Of a stretch of 7,078 bases of DNA, positions 1 through 7,078 are shown one piece after another. How positions within the stretch are numbered: the first letter of the stretch is position 1; each line of letters opens with the position of its first letter. Below the pieces are notes generated by a model. That model was not told the origin of the DNA. It did no database searches and worked only from the letters and a program-made list of their open reading frames with translations. The DNA is from Chromatiales bacterium (GTDB lineage: Bacteria; Pseudomonadota; Gammaproteobacteria; CAMYNG01), in NCBI GenBank assembly GCA_027021685.1, contig JALUTW010000393.1, positions 1-7,078 of the forward strand, in the 5' to 3' direction. Both the position numbers and the translations under genes were made by a program.

Positions 1-424
1 CGATGCCCAGCAGGCTGTGGCGGCTGTAGACCCGCCGCTCGAGCCAGTCGTCGGGGGTGCCGAAGCCGTAGCGTTCCACGGTCCCGGGATCGCCGGCCGC
101 GGCGCGGTAGAGTTCGGTGCCCTGGGCCAGCAGCTTGCCGATGCCGTGGATCACCGGGCTGTGGGGATCCTCGGGCGTCTCCACCCGGGCGTGGTGCTTG
201 CGGTGCACGGCCACCCACTCGCGGGTGTTCATGCCCGTGGTCAGCCACAGCCAGAAGCGGAAGAAATGGGACACCGCCGGATGCAGGTCCAGGGCCCGGT
301 GGGCCTGGTGGCGGTGGAGATACAGCGTCACCCCGAGAATGGTGAGCTGGGTGGCCACCAGCAGGTAGCCGATGACGGACCACACGGTCCACTGGACCAT
401 GCCGGTCAGGAGAAAATCGAACAT
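1..424 (-). CDS. Membrane fatty acid (acyl) delta-9 desaturase, DesB-like, N-terminal 141 residues, cut by window edge
   Basis: This is an inner-membrane di-iron desaturase that would put a cis double bond into saturated acyl chains (acyl-CoA or acyl-lipid) to adjust membrane fluidity. The visible part has two of the three histidine boxes of the family: HX4H at residues 37-42 (HRHQAH) and HXXHH at 74-78 (HRKHH). Residues 1-35 are hydrophobic, fitting the first membrane span(s), and 54-65 are aromatic-rich. The stretch LYLHRHQAHRALDLHP closely resembles Pseudomonas DesB-type acyl-CoA desaturases, from memory of the family. Full members have roughly 300-400 residues, so the third box and C-terminus lie beyond position 1. 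The ATG at 424 is supported by a TGAGG ribosome site about five bases upstream. A promoter and an upstream terminator suggest it is transcribed separately from the hydantoinase gene. Acyl-CoA versus acyl-lipid substrate cannot be decided here. Confidence 0.93.
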   Translation of the reverse strand, partial: MFDFLLTGMVQWTVWSVIGYLLVATQLTILGVTLYLHRHQAHRALDLHPAVSHFFRFWLWLTTGMNTREWVAVHRKHHARVETPEDPHSPVIHGIGKLLAQGTELYRAAAGDPGTVERYGFGTPDDWLERRVYSRHSLLGI

Positions 425-466
425 GAAAACCTCAGGCGGGGAAACGAGACAGGATTGACATGACTC

Positions 467-495
467 AGTATAGCCCAGGCCCCGGCCCCTGTCGC
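467..495 (-). promoter_or_regulatory. Probable sigma70 promoter of the desaturase gene
   Basis: Read on the minus strand, a GCGACA -35 element (490-495; four of six consensus bases) is separated by exactly 17 bp from a TATACT -10 element (467-472; five of six). This predicts a transcript start near 460 and a leader of about 35 nt before the ATG at 424. The stretch just downstream of the -10 contains TGAGTCA, a small dyad, but I do not recognise a DesT or FabR operator. Confidence 0.5.
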
Positions 496-510
496 CCCTG
501 CCGGGTATGT

Positions 511-534
511 TGAAAAGGCCGTCCCGGCCTCTCC
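511..534 (-). terminator. Probable Rho-independent terminator after the hydantoinase gene
   Basis: On the minus strand, AGGCC, a five-base loop (GGGAC) and GGCCT form a 5-bp GC-rich stem. The stem can be extended by an A-T and G-T pairs, and is followed by a short T run (TTTTC). It lies 23 bases beyond the TAG at 557-559 and upstream of the desaturase promoter, as expected for an operon end. The T tract is short, so termination may be partial. Confidence 0.5.
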
Positions 535-556
535 CCACCCCGGATCCGGTGGGCCG

Positions 557-2526
<1,970 letters not shown>

Positions 2527-2530
<4 letters not shown>

Positions 2531-3573
2531 GCGCATTCCACCCGGTTGCGGCCGCTGCGCTTGGCGCGGTAGAGGGCCTCGTCGGCGCGCGCCACCAGCG
2601 ACTCGACGGTGTCCCCGGCCACGGCCTGGGCCACCCCCAGGCTCACGGTGAGCGACAGGGTGACCTCGGGCAGGTGGAGCGGCTGGGCCGCCACCCCCCG
2701 GCGCACGCGCTCGCCCACGGCGGCGGCGTGGGCCGCATCCAGCCCCGGCAGCAGGAGCAGGAACTCCTCGCCGCCATAGCGGCCCACCAGGTCCACGCTG
2801 CGCACCGCCCCCTCGATGCGGGCCGCGGCCTGGCGCAGGGCGGCGTCACCCACCAGGTGGCCGTGGGTGTCGTTGATGGCCTTGAACCGGTCGATGTCGA
2901 CCAGGATCACGCAGAACGGCGGCCCGCCCGCGGCCAGCCGCCCCAGCAGTTCCTCCAGCCGCGCCAGGGCGGCCTGGCGCGAATGCACCCCGGTCAGGCT
3001 GTCGCGCTCCACCTGCTCGGCCAGGGCGGCCCGTTCCAGCTCCATGGAGGTGAGCGACTGTTCCAGGTCGCGCACCTGCTCCAGGTGATAGGTCTCGGCG
3101 GCCAGGGTCATGTCCAGCGCCGTGATGCGCAGGAGGAAGCTCACCAGCGCGTTGCGCTCGGGTTCCGGCGCCGTGGCGCAGATGGTCTCCATGATCCGGT
3201 CCTGGAACCAGGTGTAGGCCGCCAGGTACAGCGCCAGCGGCAGGCCGATGACCGCATGGGCCTGGCCGATGCGCAGGCGGTCCTCGAAGTAGGCCTCGCT
3301 GGCAAAATCGCGCCCCAGGGACAGCAGGTAGGCCTTCTGCGTGCGCTTGAGCGAGGTGATGCGCTCGGGCCGGCTGAGAAACGGCCGGGCCTCGGGCTGG
3401 TCCAGCAGGAAATCGTAGAAGGTGTCCACCAGGGCATCGGCGTTGGGGGCGATGACCGTCTCGTGCAGGCGCTCGCCCAGCGCCGCTTCGCCCGGATCCA
3501 GCCGCAGCAGCGCCAGGCGCCGCAGGCGGCCGGCGTGATCGAAGCCGTATTTTTCACACAGGGTTTCTGGCAT
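2527..3573 (-). CDS. Globin-coupled sensor diguanylate cyclase (haem sensor + GGDEF)
   Basis: A 348-residue cytosolic enzyme predicted to make cyclic di-GMP from two GTP under control of a haem-bound gas, most likely O2. Residues ~20-165 match the globin-coupled sensor fold. H106 in RIGQAHAVIGLP aligns with the proximal haem histidine of E. coli DosC, and Y53 in TFYDFLL with its distal tyrosine. Helical residues 163-192 link to a GGDEF domain with DSLTG (191-195), VDIDRFKAIND (225-235), RSVD inhibitory I-site (258-261), active-site GGEEF (267-271) and ADEALYRAKRSGRNRV (330-345). Every key catalytic residue is present, so it should be active and subject to product inhibition. No EAL domain or membrane span is seen. 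ATG 3573 is chosen because the GTG extension to 3654 is Arg/Gly/Ala-rich and unlike a globin. No clear Shine-Dalgarno precedes 3573, and I found no convincing minus-strand promoter. Its stop overlaps the hydantoinase start by 4 bp. Confidence 0.95.
2537..2542 (-). promoter_or_regulatory. Ribosome binding site inside the cyclase 3' end that sets the hydantoinase start
   Basis: GGTGGA on the minus strand lies six bases before ATG 2530, inside the last codons of the upstream cyclase gene. The alternative ATG at 2536 directly abuts this element and so is not properly spaced. The site plus the ATGA overlap (2527-2530) suggests translational coupling. Confidence 0.55.
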
Positions 3574-3578
3574 ATAAT
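3551..3578 (+). promoter_or_regulatory. Probable sigma70 promoter of the Gld-like ABC operon
   Basis: The -10 hexamer TATAAT (3573-3578) is perfect. A TTTTCA -35-like element (3551-3556, four of six) lies 16 bp upstream. The discriminator is almost pure alternating GC (3580-3588), giving a predicted start near 3585 and a leader of about 115 nt to the ATG at 3701. The elements overlap the start codon and first codons of the divergent cyclase gene. Confidence 0.6.
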
Positions 3579-3622
3579 TGCGCGCGCGTTCGAGCCGGCC
3601 CCGGCCTCGCAGCGTTGCTATC

Positions 3623-3654
3623 GTGCCCGCGGGTCGGGCGCCCGCCCGTGGCAC
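3623..3654 (+). other. Strong inverted repeat / RNA hairpin in the ABC operon leader
   Basis: GTGCC (3623-3627) pairs with GGCAC (3650-3654). Inside these, GCGGG (3629-3633) pairs with CCCGC (3641-3645). A fully palindromic CGGGCGCCCG (3635-3644) offers an alternative fold. No T run follows, so it is not a terminator. It could be a leader structure or an operator, or it may simply reflect high GC. Confidence 0.4.
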
Positions 3655-3690
3655 CGCATCGAGCGGTCAAGACCGACGGATTGGGATGGC

Positions 3691-3694
3691 AGGA
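3691..3694 (+). promoter_or_regulatory. Shine-Dalgarno that sets the ATPase start at 3701
   Basis: AGGA lies six bases before ATG 3701. The in-frame ATG at 3686 lacks a comparable site (only GG of TTGGG just before it), and the resulting MAGTA extension adds nothing family-like, so 3701 is the better start. Confidence 0.6.
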
Positions 3695-3700
3695 ACTGCG

Positions 3701-4675
3701 ATGTCTCAGGATACGCTCGTCAACGTCGAACACCTCACGCGCCGCTACGGCGCGCTGGTCGCGGTCAGCGGCATCAGCTTCCGGCTGCTGCGCGGCGAAG
3801 TCCTCGGTTTTCTCGGCCCCAACGGCGCCGGCAAGTCTACCACCATGCAGGTGATCACCGGCAATCTCGCCCCCAGCGAGGGCCGGGTGACCATCAACGG
3901 CATCGACCTGCTGGACGACCCGCGCGAGGCCAAGCGCGAGATCGGCTTCCTGCCGGAGCAGCCGCCGCTGTATCTCGATTTCACCGTGGACGAATACCTC
4001 ACCTTCTGCGCCCGGCTCAACCGCATCGCCCGCGGGCACGTCACCACCGCGGTGGAGCGGGCCAAGGCACGCTGCGGCCTGGGCGGCATGGGCCGCCGTC
4101 TCATCGGCAACCTGTCCAAGGGCTACCGCCAGCGGGTGGGCATCGCCCAGGCCATCATCCACTCGCCGGCGGTGGTGGTGCTGGACGAGCCCACGGTGGG
4201 GCTCGATCCCATCCAGATCCTCGAGATCCGGGCCCTCATCCGCGAGCTGGGCAGTGATCACGGCGTCATCCTCTCCACCCATATCCTTCCCGAGGTCCAG
4301 ATGACCTGCAACCAGGTGCAGATCATCAACCGCGGGCGGCTGGTGTTCGATGCCGCCATGGAAGATATCGTCCACAAGCTGGCGCCCTCCAGCCTCGTCC
4401 TGGGCGCCCGCCGCCTGCCCGGCGACACCGAGCTGCTGTCGCTGCCCGGTGTGGAGTCGGTGGAGCGGCTGGGCGATGACCGGGTGCGCATCGGCCACGC
4501 CCCCGGCGCCAGCCCGGCCGAGACCCTGGCCGAGACCGCGGTGCGCGAGGGCTGGGGGCTGTTCGAGCTGGCACCGGAACGCAAGACCCTGGAGCAGATC
4601 TTCGTCGAGGTCACCGCGGCCGAGGAGGCCGGCGGTGAAGAGGATGCCGCGGCACCGGCGGAGGAGGCGGCCTGA
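3701..4675 (+). CDS. ABC transporter ATP-binding protein, GldA-like
   Basis: This 324-residue cytosolic ATPase would drive the ABC-2 permease encoded next to it. Walker A is GPNGAGKST (39-47), the Q-loop is FLPEQPPLY (83-91, Q87), the ABC signature is LSKGYRQRVG (138-147), Walker B and catalytic glutamate are VVVLDEPTVGLDP (158-170, E163), and the H-loop is H194 in LSTHILPE. All catalytic motifs are intact. Residues ~225-305 form the C-terminal extension typical of ABC-2/GldA/NatA-type ATPases, ending in an acidic Ala/Glu tail (306-324). Its order before an ABC-2 permease, a GldG-type protein and a DUF4340 protein marks the Gld-like family rather than a drug exporter, though the ATPase alone could not settle this. 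It is the first gene of the operon; its TGA shares one base with the next ATG. The substrate is unknown. Confidence 0.97.
   Translation: MSQDTLVNVEHLTRRYGALVAVSGISFRLLRGEVLGFLGPNGAGKSTTMQVITGNLAPSEGRVTINGIDLLDDPREAKREIGFLPEQPPLYLDFTVDEYLTFCARLNRIARGHVTTAVERAKARCGLGGMGRRLIGNLSKGYRQRVGIAQAIIHSPAVVVLDEPTVGLDPIQILEIRALIRELGSDHGVILSTHILPEVQMTCNQVQIINRGRLVFDAAMEDIVHKLAPSSLVLGARRLPGDTELLSLPGVESVERLGDDRVRIGHAPGASPAETLAETAVREGWGLFELAPERKTLEQIFVEVTAAEEAGGEEDAAAPAEEAA
4660..4667 (+). promoter_or_regulatory. Shine-Dalgarno of the permease inside the ATPase tail
   Basis: GGAGGAGG is placed seven bases before ATG 4675, within codons for the acidic tail of the ATPase. With the TGATG stop/start overlap it points to translational coupling, keeping ATPase and permease in step. 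The Glu-rich tail may partly reflect selection for this ribosome site. Confidence 0.7.
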
Positions 4676-5433
4676 TGATCGGTGTGCTGGCCCTGCGCGA
4701 GCTGCGCGCCCTGTTCCTCTCGCCCCTGGCCTGGGCCGTCCTGGCCGTGATCCAGCTCATTCTCGCCTACCTGTTCCTGGCCCAGCTCGAGGAGTACTTC
4801 ACCCTGCAGCCCCGGCTGCAGGTGCTGGACAACGCCCCCGGCGTGACCGAGATCGTGGTGGCCCCGCTCTACGGCAGCGCCGCCTTCATCCTCATGATGG
4901 TGGTGCCGCTCATCACCATGCGGGTGGTGAGCGACGAGCGGCGCAACCGCACCCTGCCGCTGCTGTTCTCGGCCCCGGTGAGCATGACCGAGATCGTGGT
5001 GGGCAAGTATCTCGGGGTGCTGGGGTTCCTGCTCATCATGGTGGGCATGCTCACCCTCATGCCCCTGTCCATCCTCGTCGCCGGCCCGCTGGACCTGGGC
5101 CTGCTGGCCAGCCTGGTGCTGGGCACGGTGCTGCTGCTGGGGGCCTTCGCCGCCGCCGGCGTGTTCATCTCCACCCTCACCGATCAGCCGGCGGTGGCCG
5201 CCATCGGCGGTTTCGGCCTGCTGCTGCTGCTGTGGATCATCGACTGGGCCGGCGACAAGGTGGACCAGGCCGCGGCCTCCGGCCTGCTGGCCTACCTCTC
5301 CATCCTGCGCCACTTCCAGGCCCTGGGCCGCGGACTGTTCTCCACCGCCGACGTGATCTACTACCTGCTGTTCATCACCGTGTTCCTGGTGCTCGCCATC
5401 CGGCGCCTGGACAACGACCGCCTGCAGCGCTGA
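4675..5433 (+). CDS. ABC-2 type permease subunit, GldF-like
   Basis: This 252-residue integral inner-membrane protein forms the transmembrane channel or lever of the exporter and probably works as a dimer with the GldA-like ATPase. About six hydrophobic segments can be read: ~16-36, 64-84, 113-134, 141-166, 172-190 and 226-243. FLSPLAWAVLAVIQL (14-28) and the cytosolic loop DERRNRTLPLLFSAPVS (87-103), followed by IVVGKYLG (107-114), are hallmarks of ABC-2 permeases of the GldF/NosY type. Residues ~38-62 would form a small periplasmic loop. Length is normal for the family. The start ATG overlaps the ATPase stop and has an excellent ribosome site. It contains no ATPase motif of its own and relies on the upstream gene. 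Identification as an ABC-2 permease is firm; the GldF subtype rests largely on neighbours. Confidence 0.95.
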   Translation: MIGVLALRELRALFLSPLAWAVLAVIQLILAYLFLAQLEEYFTLQPRLQVLDNAPGVTEIVVAPLYGSAAFILMMVVPLITMRVVSDERRNRTLPLLFSAPVSMTEIVVGKYLGVLGFLLIMVGMLTLMPLSILVAGPLDLGLLASLVLGTVLLLGAFAAAGVFISTLTDQPAVAAIGGFGLLLLLWIIDWAGDKVDQAAASGLLAYLSILRHFQALGRGLFSTADVIYYLLFITVFLVLAIRRLDNDRLQR

Positions 5434-5454
5434 ACCACGGAGGCCGTTGCATCC

Positions 5455-6873
5455 ATGGAGGTCAATCGCAAGTCCCGTCTCGAGCTGCGGGTGCAGAACT
5501 GGATCTTCCTGATCCTGTTCCTCACCGCGGTGGGCCTGCTGGCCTGGCTCTCGCAACGCTACAGCGTCGAGGCCGACTGGACCGCCTCGGGGCGCAACAC
5601 CCTGGCCGAGGCCACGGTGCGCCTGCTGGAACGCATCGAGGGTCCGGTGAAGATCACCGCCTTTGCCACCGAGAGCGAGCTCACCTCGCCGCGCAAGCGC
5701 ATCCGCGATCTCATCGAGCGCTACCAGCGCCACAAGTCCGACATCGCCCTTGAATTCGTCAACCCGGAGACCGACCCCCAGCGCACGCGCGAGCTGGACA
5801 TCAAGGTGGACGGCGAGCTGGTGCTGGAGTACCGGGGCCGGACCGAGCACGTGCAGCGGGTCACCGAGGAGAACCTCACCAACGCCCTGCAGCGGCTGTT
5901 GCGCCGCGGCGAGCGCAAGCTGGTCTTCGTCACCGGCCACGGCGAGCGCGACCCGCGCGGGCGCGCCAACTTCGACCTGGGCGAGTTCGTGCGCCGCCTG
6001 GAGGACAAGGGCCTCAAGGCCGAGACCGTGAACCTGGCCGAGGCCAAGGCCATCCCCGAGGACACTGCGGTGCTGATCATCGCCGGCCCGCGCGTGGCCT
6101 GGCTCGAGGGCGAAGTGAAACTGGTGCTGGACTACCTGGACCGCGGCGGCCGCCTGCTGTGGCTGCACGATCCCGGGCCCCTGCACGGCCTGGAGCCGCT
6201 GGCCGAGAAGCTGGGCATCACCTTCGTGCCGGGGGTGGTGGTGGATCCCACCACCCAGCTCCTGGGCATCCGCGACCCGGCCATCGCCCTGGTGGCGGCC
6301 TACCCGCCCCACCCCGTCACCAGCGACTTTCACTTCATGACCCTGTATCCCCAGGCCGCCGGCATCCGTGCGACCGGGGCCGGGGCCGCCGGCTGGACCG
6401 CCCGGGCCTTTCTCCAGAGTTCGCCCGGGAGCTGGGCCGAAACCGGCCCCCTGCGCGGCGTGATCAAGGCCGACGGCAAGGACACCCCCGGTCCCCTGGA
6501 CCTGGGCCTGGCGCTGACCCGCACGCCGCCGGGCGAAAAGGGTGACAAGGACAAGGGGCAGGACAACCCGGGCCCGGATCAGCCCGCGGTGAAGAAAAAG
6601 GCCGAGCAGCGGGTGGTGGTCATCGGTGACGGAGACTTTCTCTCCAACACCTTCCTGGGCAACCAGGGCAACCAGGACCTGGGCTTCAACGTGATCAACT
6701 GGTTAAGCCACGACGACACCTTCATCAACATCCCGGCCAAGGTGGCGCCCGACACCCAGCTCAACCTGAGCCGCACCGCCTGGGCGGTGATCGCGCTGTT
6801 CTTCCTCGCCGGCCTGCCCGTGATCCTGCTGGGCAGCGGGATCTGGATCTGGCACCGCCGCCGGCGGCGTTGA
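5455..6873 (+). CDS. GldG family protein (ABC-type auxiliary component)
   Basis: A 472-residue membrane-anchored protein of the family annotated as the auxiliary component of a gliding-type ABC system. One hydrophobic helix lies near the N-terminus (16-33) after a basic start; a second is at the C-terminus (443-467), followed by an Arg-rich end. The ~400 residues between are predicted periplasmic. They hold the ABC_transp_aux domain, including SGRNTLAEATVRLLERIEGPV (45-65, partial conservation from memory), the FVTGHGERDPRGR block (158-170) and a Rossmann-like stretch with LIIAGP (207-212) and GGRLLWLHDPG (231-241). A charged linker rich in Gly, Lys, Asp and Pro (358-384) interrupts the fold before VVVIGDGDFLSN (387-398). 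It starts 21 bp after the permease, with GGAGG eleven bases before ATG, slightly far. GldG has no known enzymatic activity; it is thought to act with the ATPase and permease in one complex. Confidence 0.93.
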   Translation: MEVNRKSRLELRVQNWIFLILFLTAVGLLAWLSQRYSVEADWTASGRNTLAEATVRLLERIEGPVKITAFATESELTSPRKRIRDLIERYQRHKSDIALEFVNPETDPQRTRELDIKVDGELVLEYRGRTEHVQRVTEENLTNALQRLLRRGERKLVFVTGHGERDPRGRANFDLGEFVRRLEDKGLKAETVNLAEAKAIPEDTAVLIIAGPRVAWLEGEVKLVLDYLDRGGRLLWLHDPGPLHGLEPLAEKLGITFVPGVVVDPTTQLLGIRDPAIALVAAYPPHPVTSDFHFMTLYPQAAGIRATGAGAAGWTARAFLQSSPGSWAETGPLRGVIKADGKDTPGPLDLGLALTRTPPGEKGDKDKGQDNPGPDQPAVKKKAEQRVVVIGDGDFLSNTFLGNQGNQDLGFNVINWLSHDDTFINIPAKVAPDTQLNLSRTAWAVIALFFLAGLPVILLGSGIWIWHRRRRR

Positions 6874-6921
6874 CGGCTGCGCGGTGAGGCATCCGTGGGG
6901 AACTTTGAGAACGGTTCGGCG

Positions 6922-6943
6922 CTGAAGTCTTTCAGGTCCTGAA
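6922..6943 (+). repeat. Overlapping alternative inverted repeats between the GldG and DUF4340 genes
   Basis: CTGAA (6922-6926), TTCAG (6931-6935) and CTGAA (6939-6943) let the middle segment pair with either neighbour, giving two mutually exclusive hairpins with loops of 4 and 3 nt. The right half is also a 13-bp DNA palindrome, TTCAGGTCCTGAA (6931-6943). An outer GTTC (6914-6917) and GAAC (6941-6944) can add pairs. No T run follows, so it is not an intrinsic terminator. Confidence 0.55.
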
Positions 6944-6961
6944 CACGACCCGGTATCCGAC

Positions 6962-7078
6962 ATGCAGAAACGCAACGTGATCAACCTGGCCCTGGCGGGA
7001 CTGGTGGCGGTGCTGGCCCTGGCGGTGCTGCTGGCCCCCGAGGACGAGTCCCCGCCCAAGCCTCCGCTCACGCCGCTC
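6962..7078 (+). CDS. DUF4340 domain protein, N-terminal 39 residues, cut by window edge
   Basis: Reading from ATG 6962 the frame stays open to the last base. It has a short basic start (MQKRN), one hydrophobic helix (about residues 6-25, Leu/Val/Ala-rich) and then a Glu/Asp and proline-rich stretch. This is the typical N-terminus of DUF4340 proteins, which are single-span, mostly periplasmic, and usually directly follow GldG-type genes in proteobacteria. That neighbourhood is the main support for the name. The start is forced because the frame has a TGA at 6923-6925 and no other start codon after it. No good Shine-Dalgarno is visible before the ATG, unlike the ATPase and permease genes. Function is unknown beyond association with the ABC complex; the informative domain lies outside the window. 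Confidence 0.75.
   Translation, partial: MQKRNVINLALAGLVAVLALAVLLAPEDESPPKPPLTPL

Noticed and set aside
17..463. Plus-strand open frame over the desaturase
   Set aside because: The opposite strand encodes both histidine boxes of a desaturase; this frame has no recognisable features.
3574..3654. 27-residue N-terminal extension of the cyclase from GTG 3654
   Set aside because: The extension is Arg/Gly/Ala-rich, uses rare codons such as ATA and CGA, and has no globin similarity. ATG 3573 gives a normal globin-coupled sensor N-terminus.
3665..3670. TTGACC on the minus strand as a -35 for the cyclase gene
   Set aside because: The position about 17 bp downstream is GGGCGG-like, with no -10 resemblance.
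3554..4498. Minus-strand frame of 314 codons over the ATPase gene
   Set aside because: It is antisense to a gene with every ABC motif intact, and its own composition shows no recognisable fold.
4258..6333. A 691-codon open frame on the minus strand across the ABC operon
   Set aside because: It crosses three well-supported genes in antisense, its composition is low-complexity (Gln, His, Gly, Glu), and no domain is recognisable. It is an artefact of GC-rich codon use.
6905..6910. TTGAGA as a -35 element of an internal promoter before the DUF4340 gene
   Set aside because: It matches five of six consensus bases, but no acceptable -10 lies 16-18 bp downstream, so I do not call a promoter.

Overview
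The window is very GC-rich, densely coding bacterial DNA. Gene content and protein sequence look most like a high-GC gammaproteobacterium, perhaps near the Chromatiales/Ectothiorhodospiraceae; this placement is inference, as no rRNA or marker gene is present. It holds six substantial genes (one cut by the left edge), plus the first 39 codons of a seventh cut by the right edge. They form two divergent blocks that meet at about 3574-3700. I see no tRNA, rRNA, CRISPR array, insertion sequence or phage gene.

Left block, minus strand (3573 down to 1). A globin-coupled diguanylate cyclase (haem-based gas sensor plus GGDEF) comes first. It overlaps by 4 bp a HyuA-type hydantoinase/oxoprolinase subunit. 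A probable Rho-independent terminator follows. Next comes a DesB-like membrane acyl delta-9 desaturase with its own sigma70-like promoter, running off the left edge.

Right block, plus strand (3701 to the right edge). This is a compact operon related to the gliding-motility Gld ABC exporter: a GldA-like ATPase, a six-helix GldF-like ABC-2 permease, a GldG-like membrane-anchored auxiliary protein and a DUF4340 protein. The ATPase and permease share one base (TGATG) and the permease's Shine-Dalgarno lies in the ATPase's last codons. GldG follows after 21 bp. An 88-bp gap with alternative inverted repeats and a possible 15-codon leader ORF precedes the DUF4340 gene. The operon is preceded by a good -10 box (TATAAT) with a very GC-rich discriminator, overlapping the start of the divergent cyclase gene.

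Working together: the ABC set probably makes one inner-membrane machine with a large periplasmic part. Its substrate is unknown, and the gliding name comes from Flavobacterium. The gas-sensing cyclase would make c-di-GMP in response to O2 or another haem ligand. Its tight coupling to a metabolic hydantoinase-like subunit without a visible partner subunit is the least expected arrangement here. All families are known; any novelty lies in gene arrangement and regulation.
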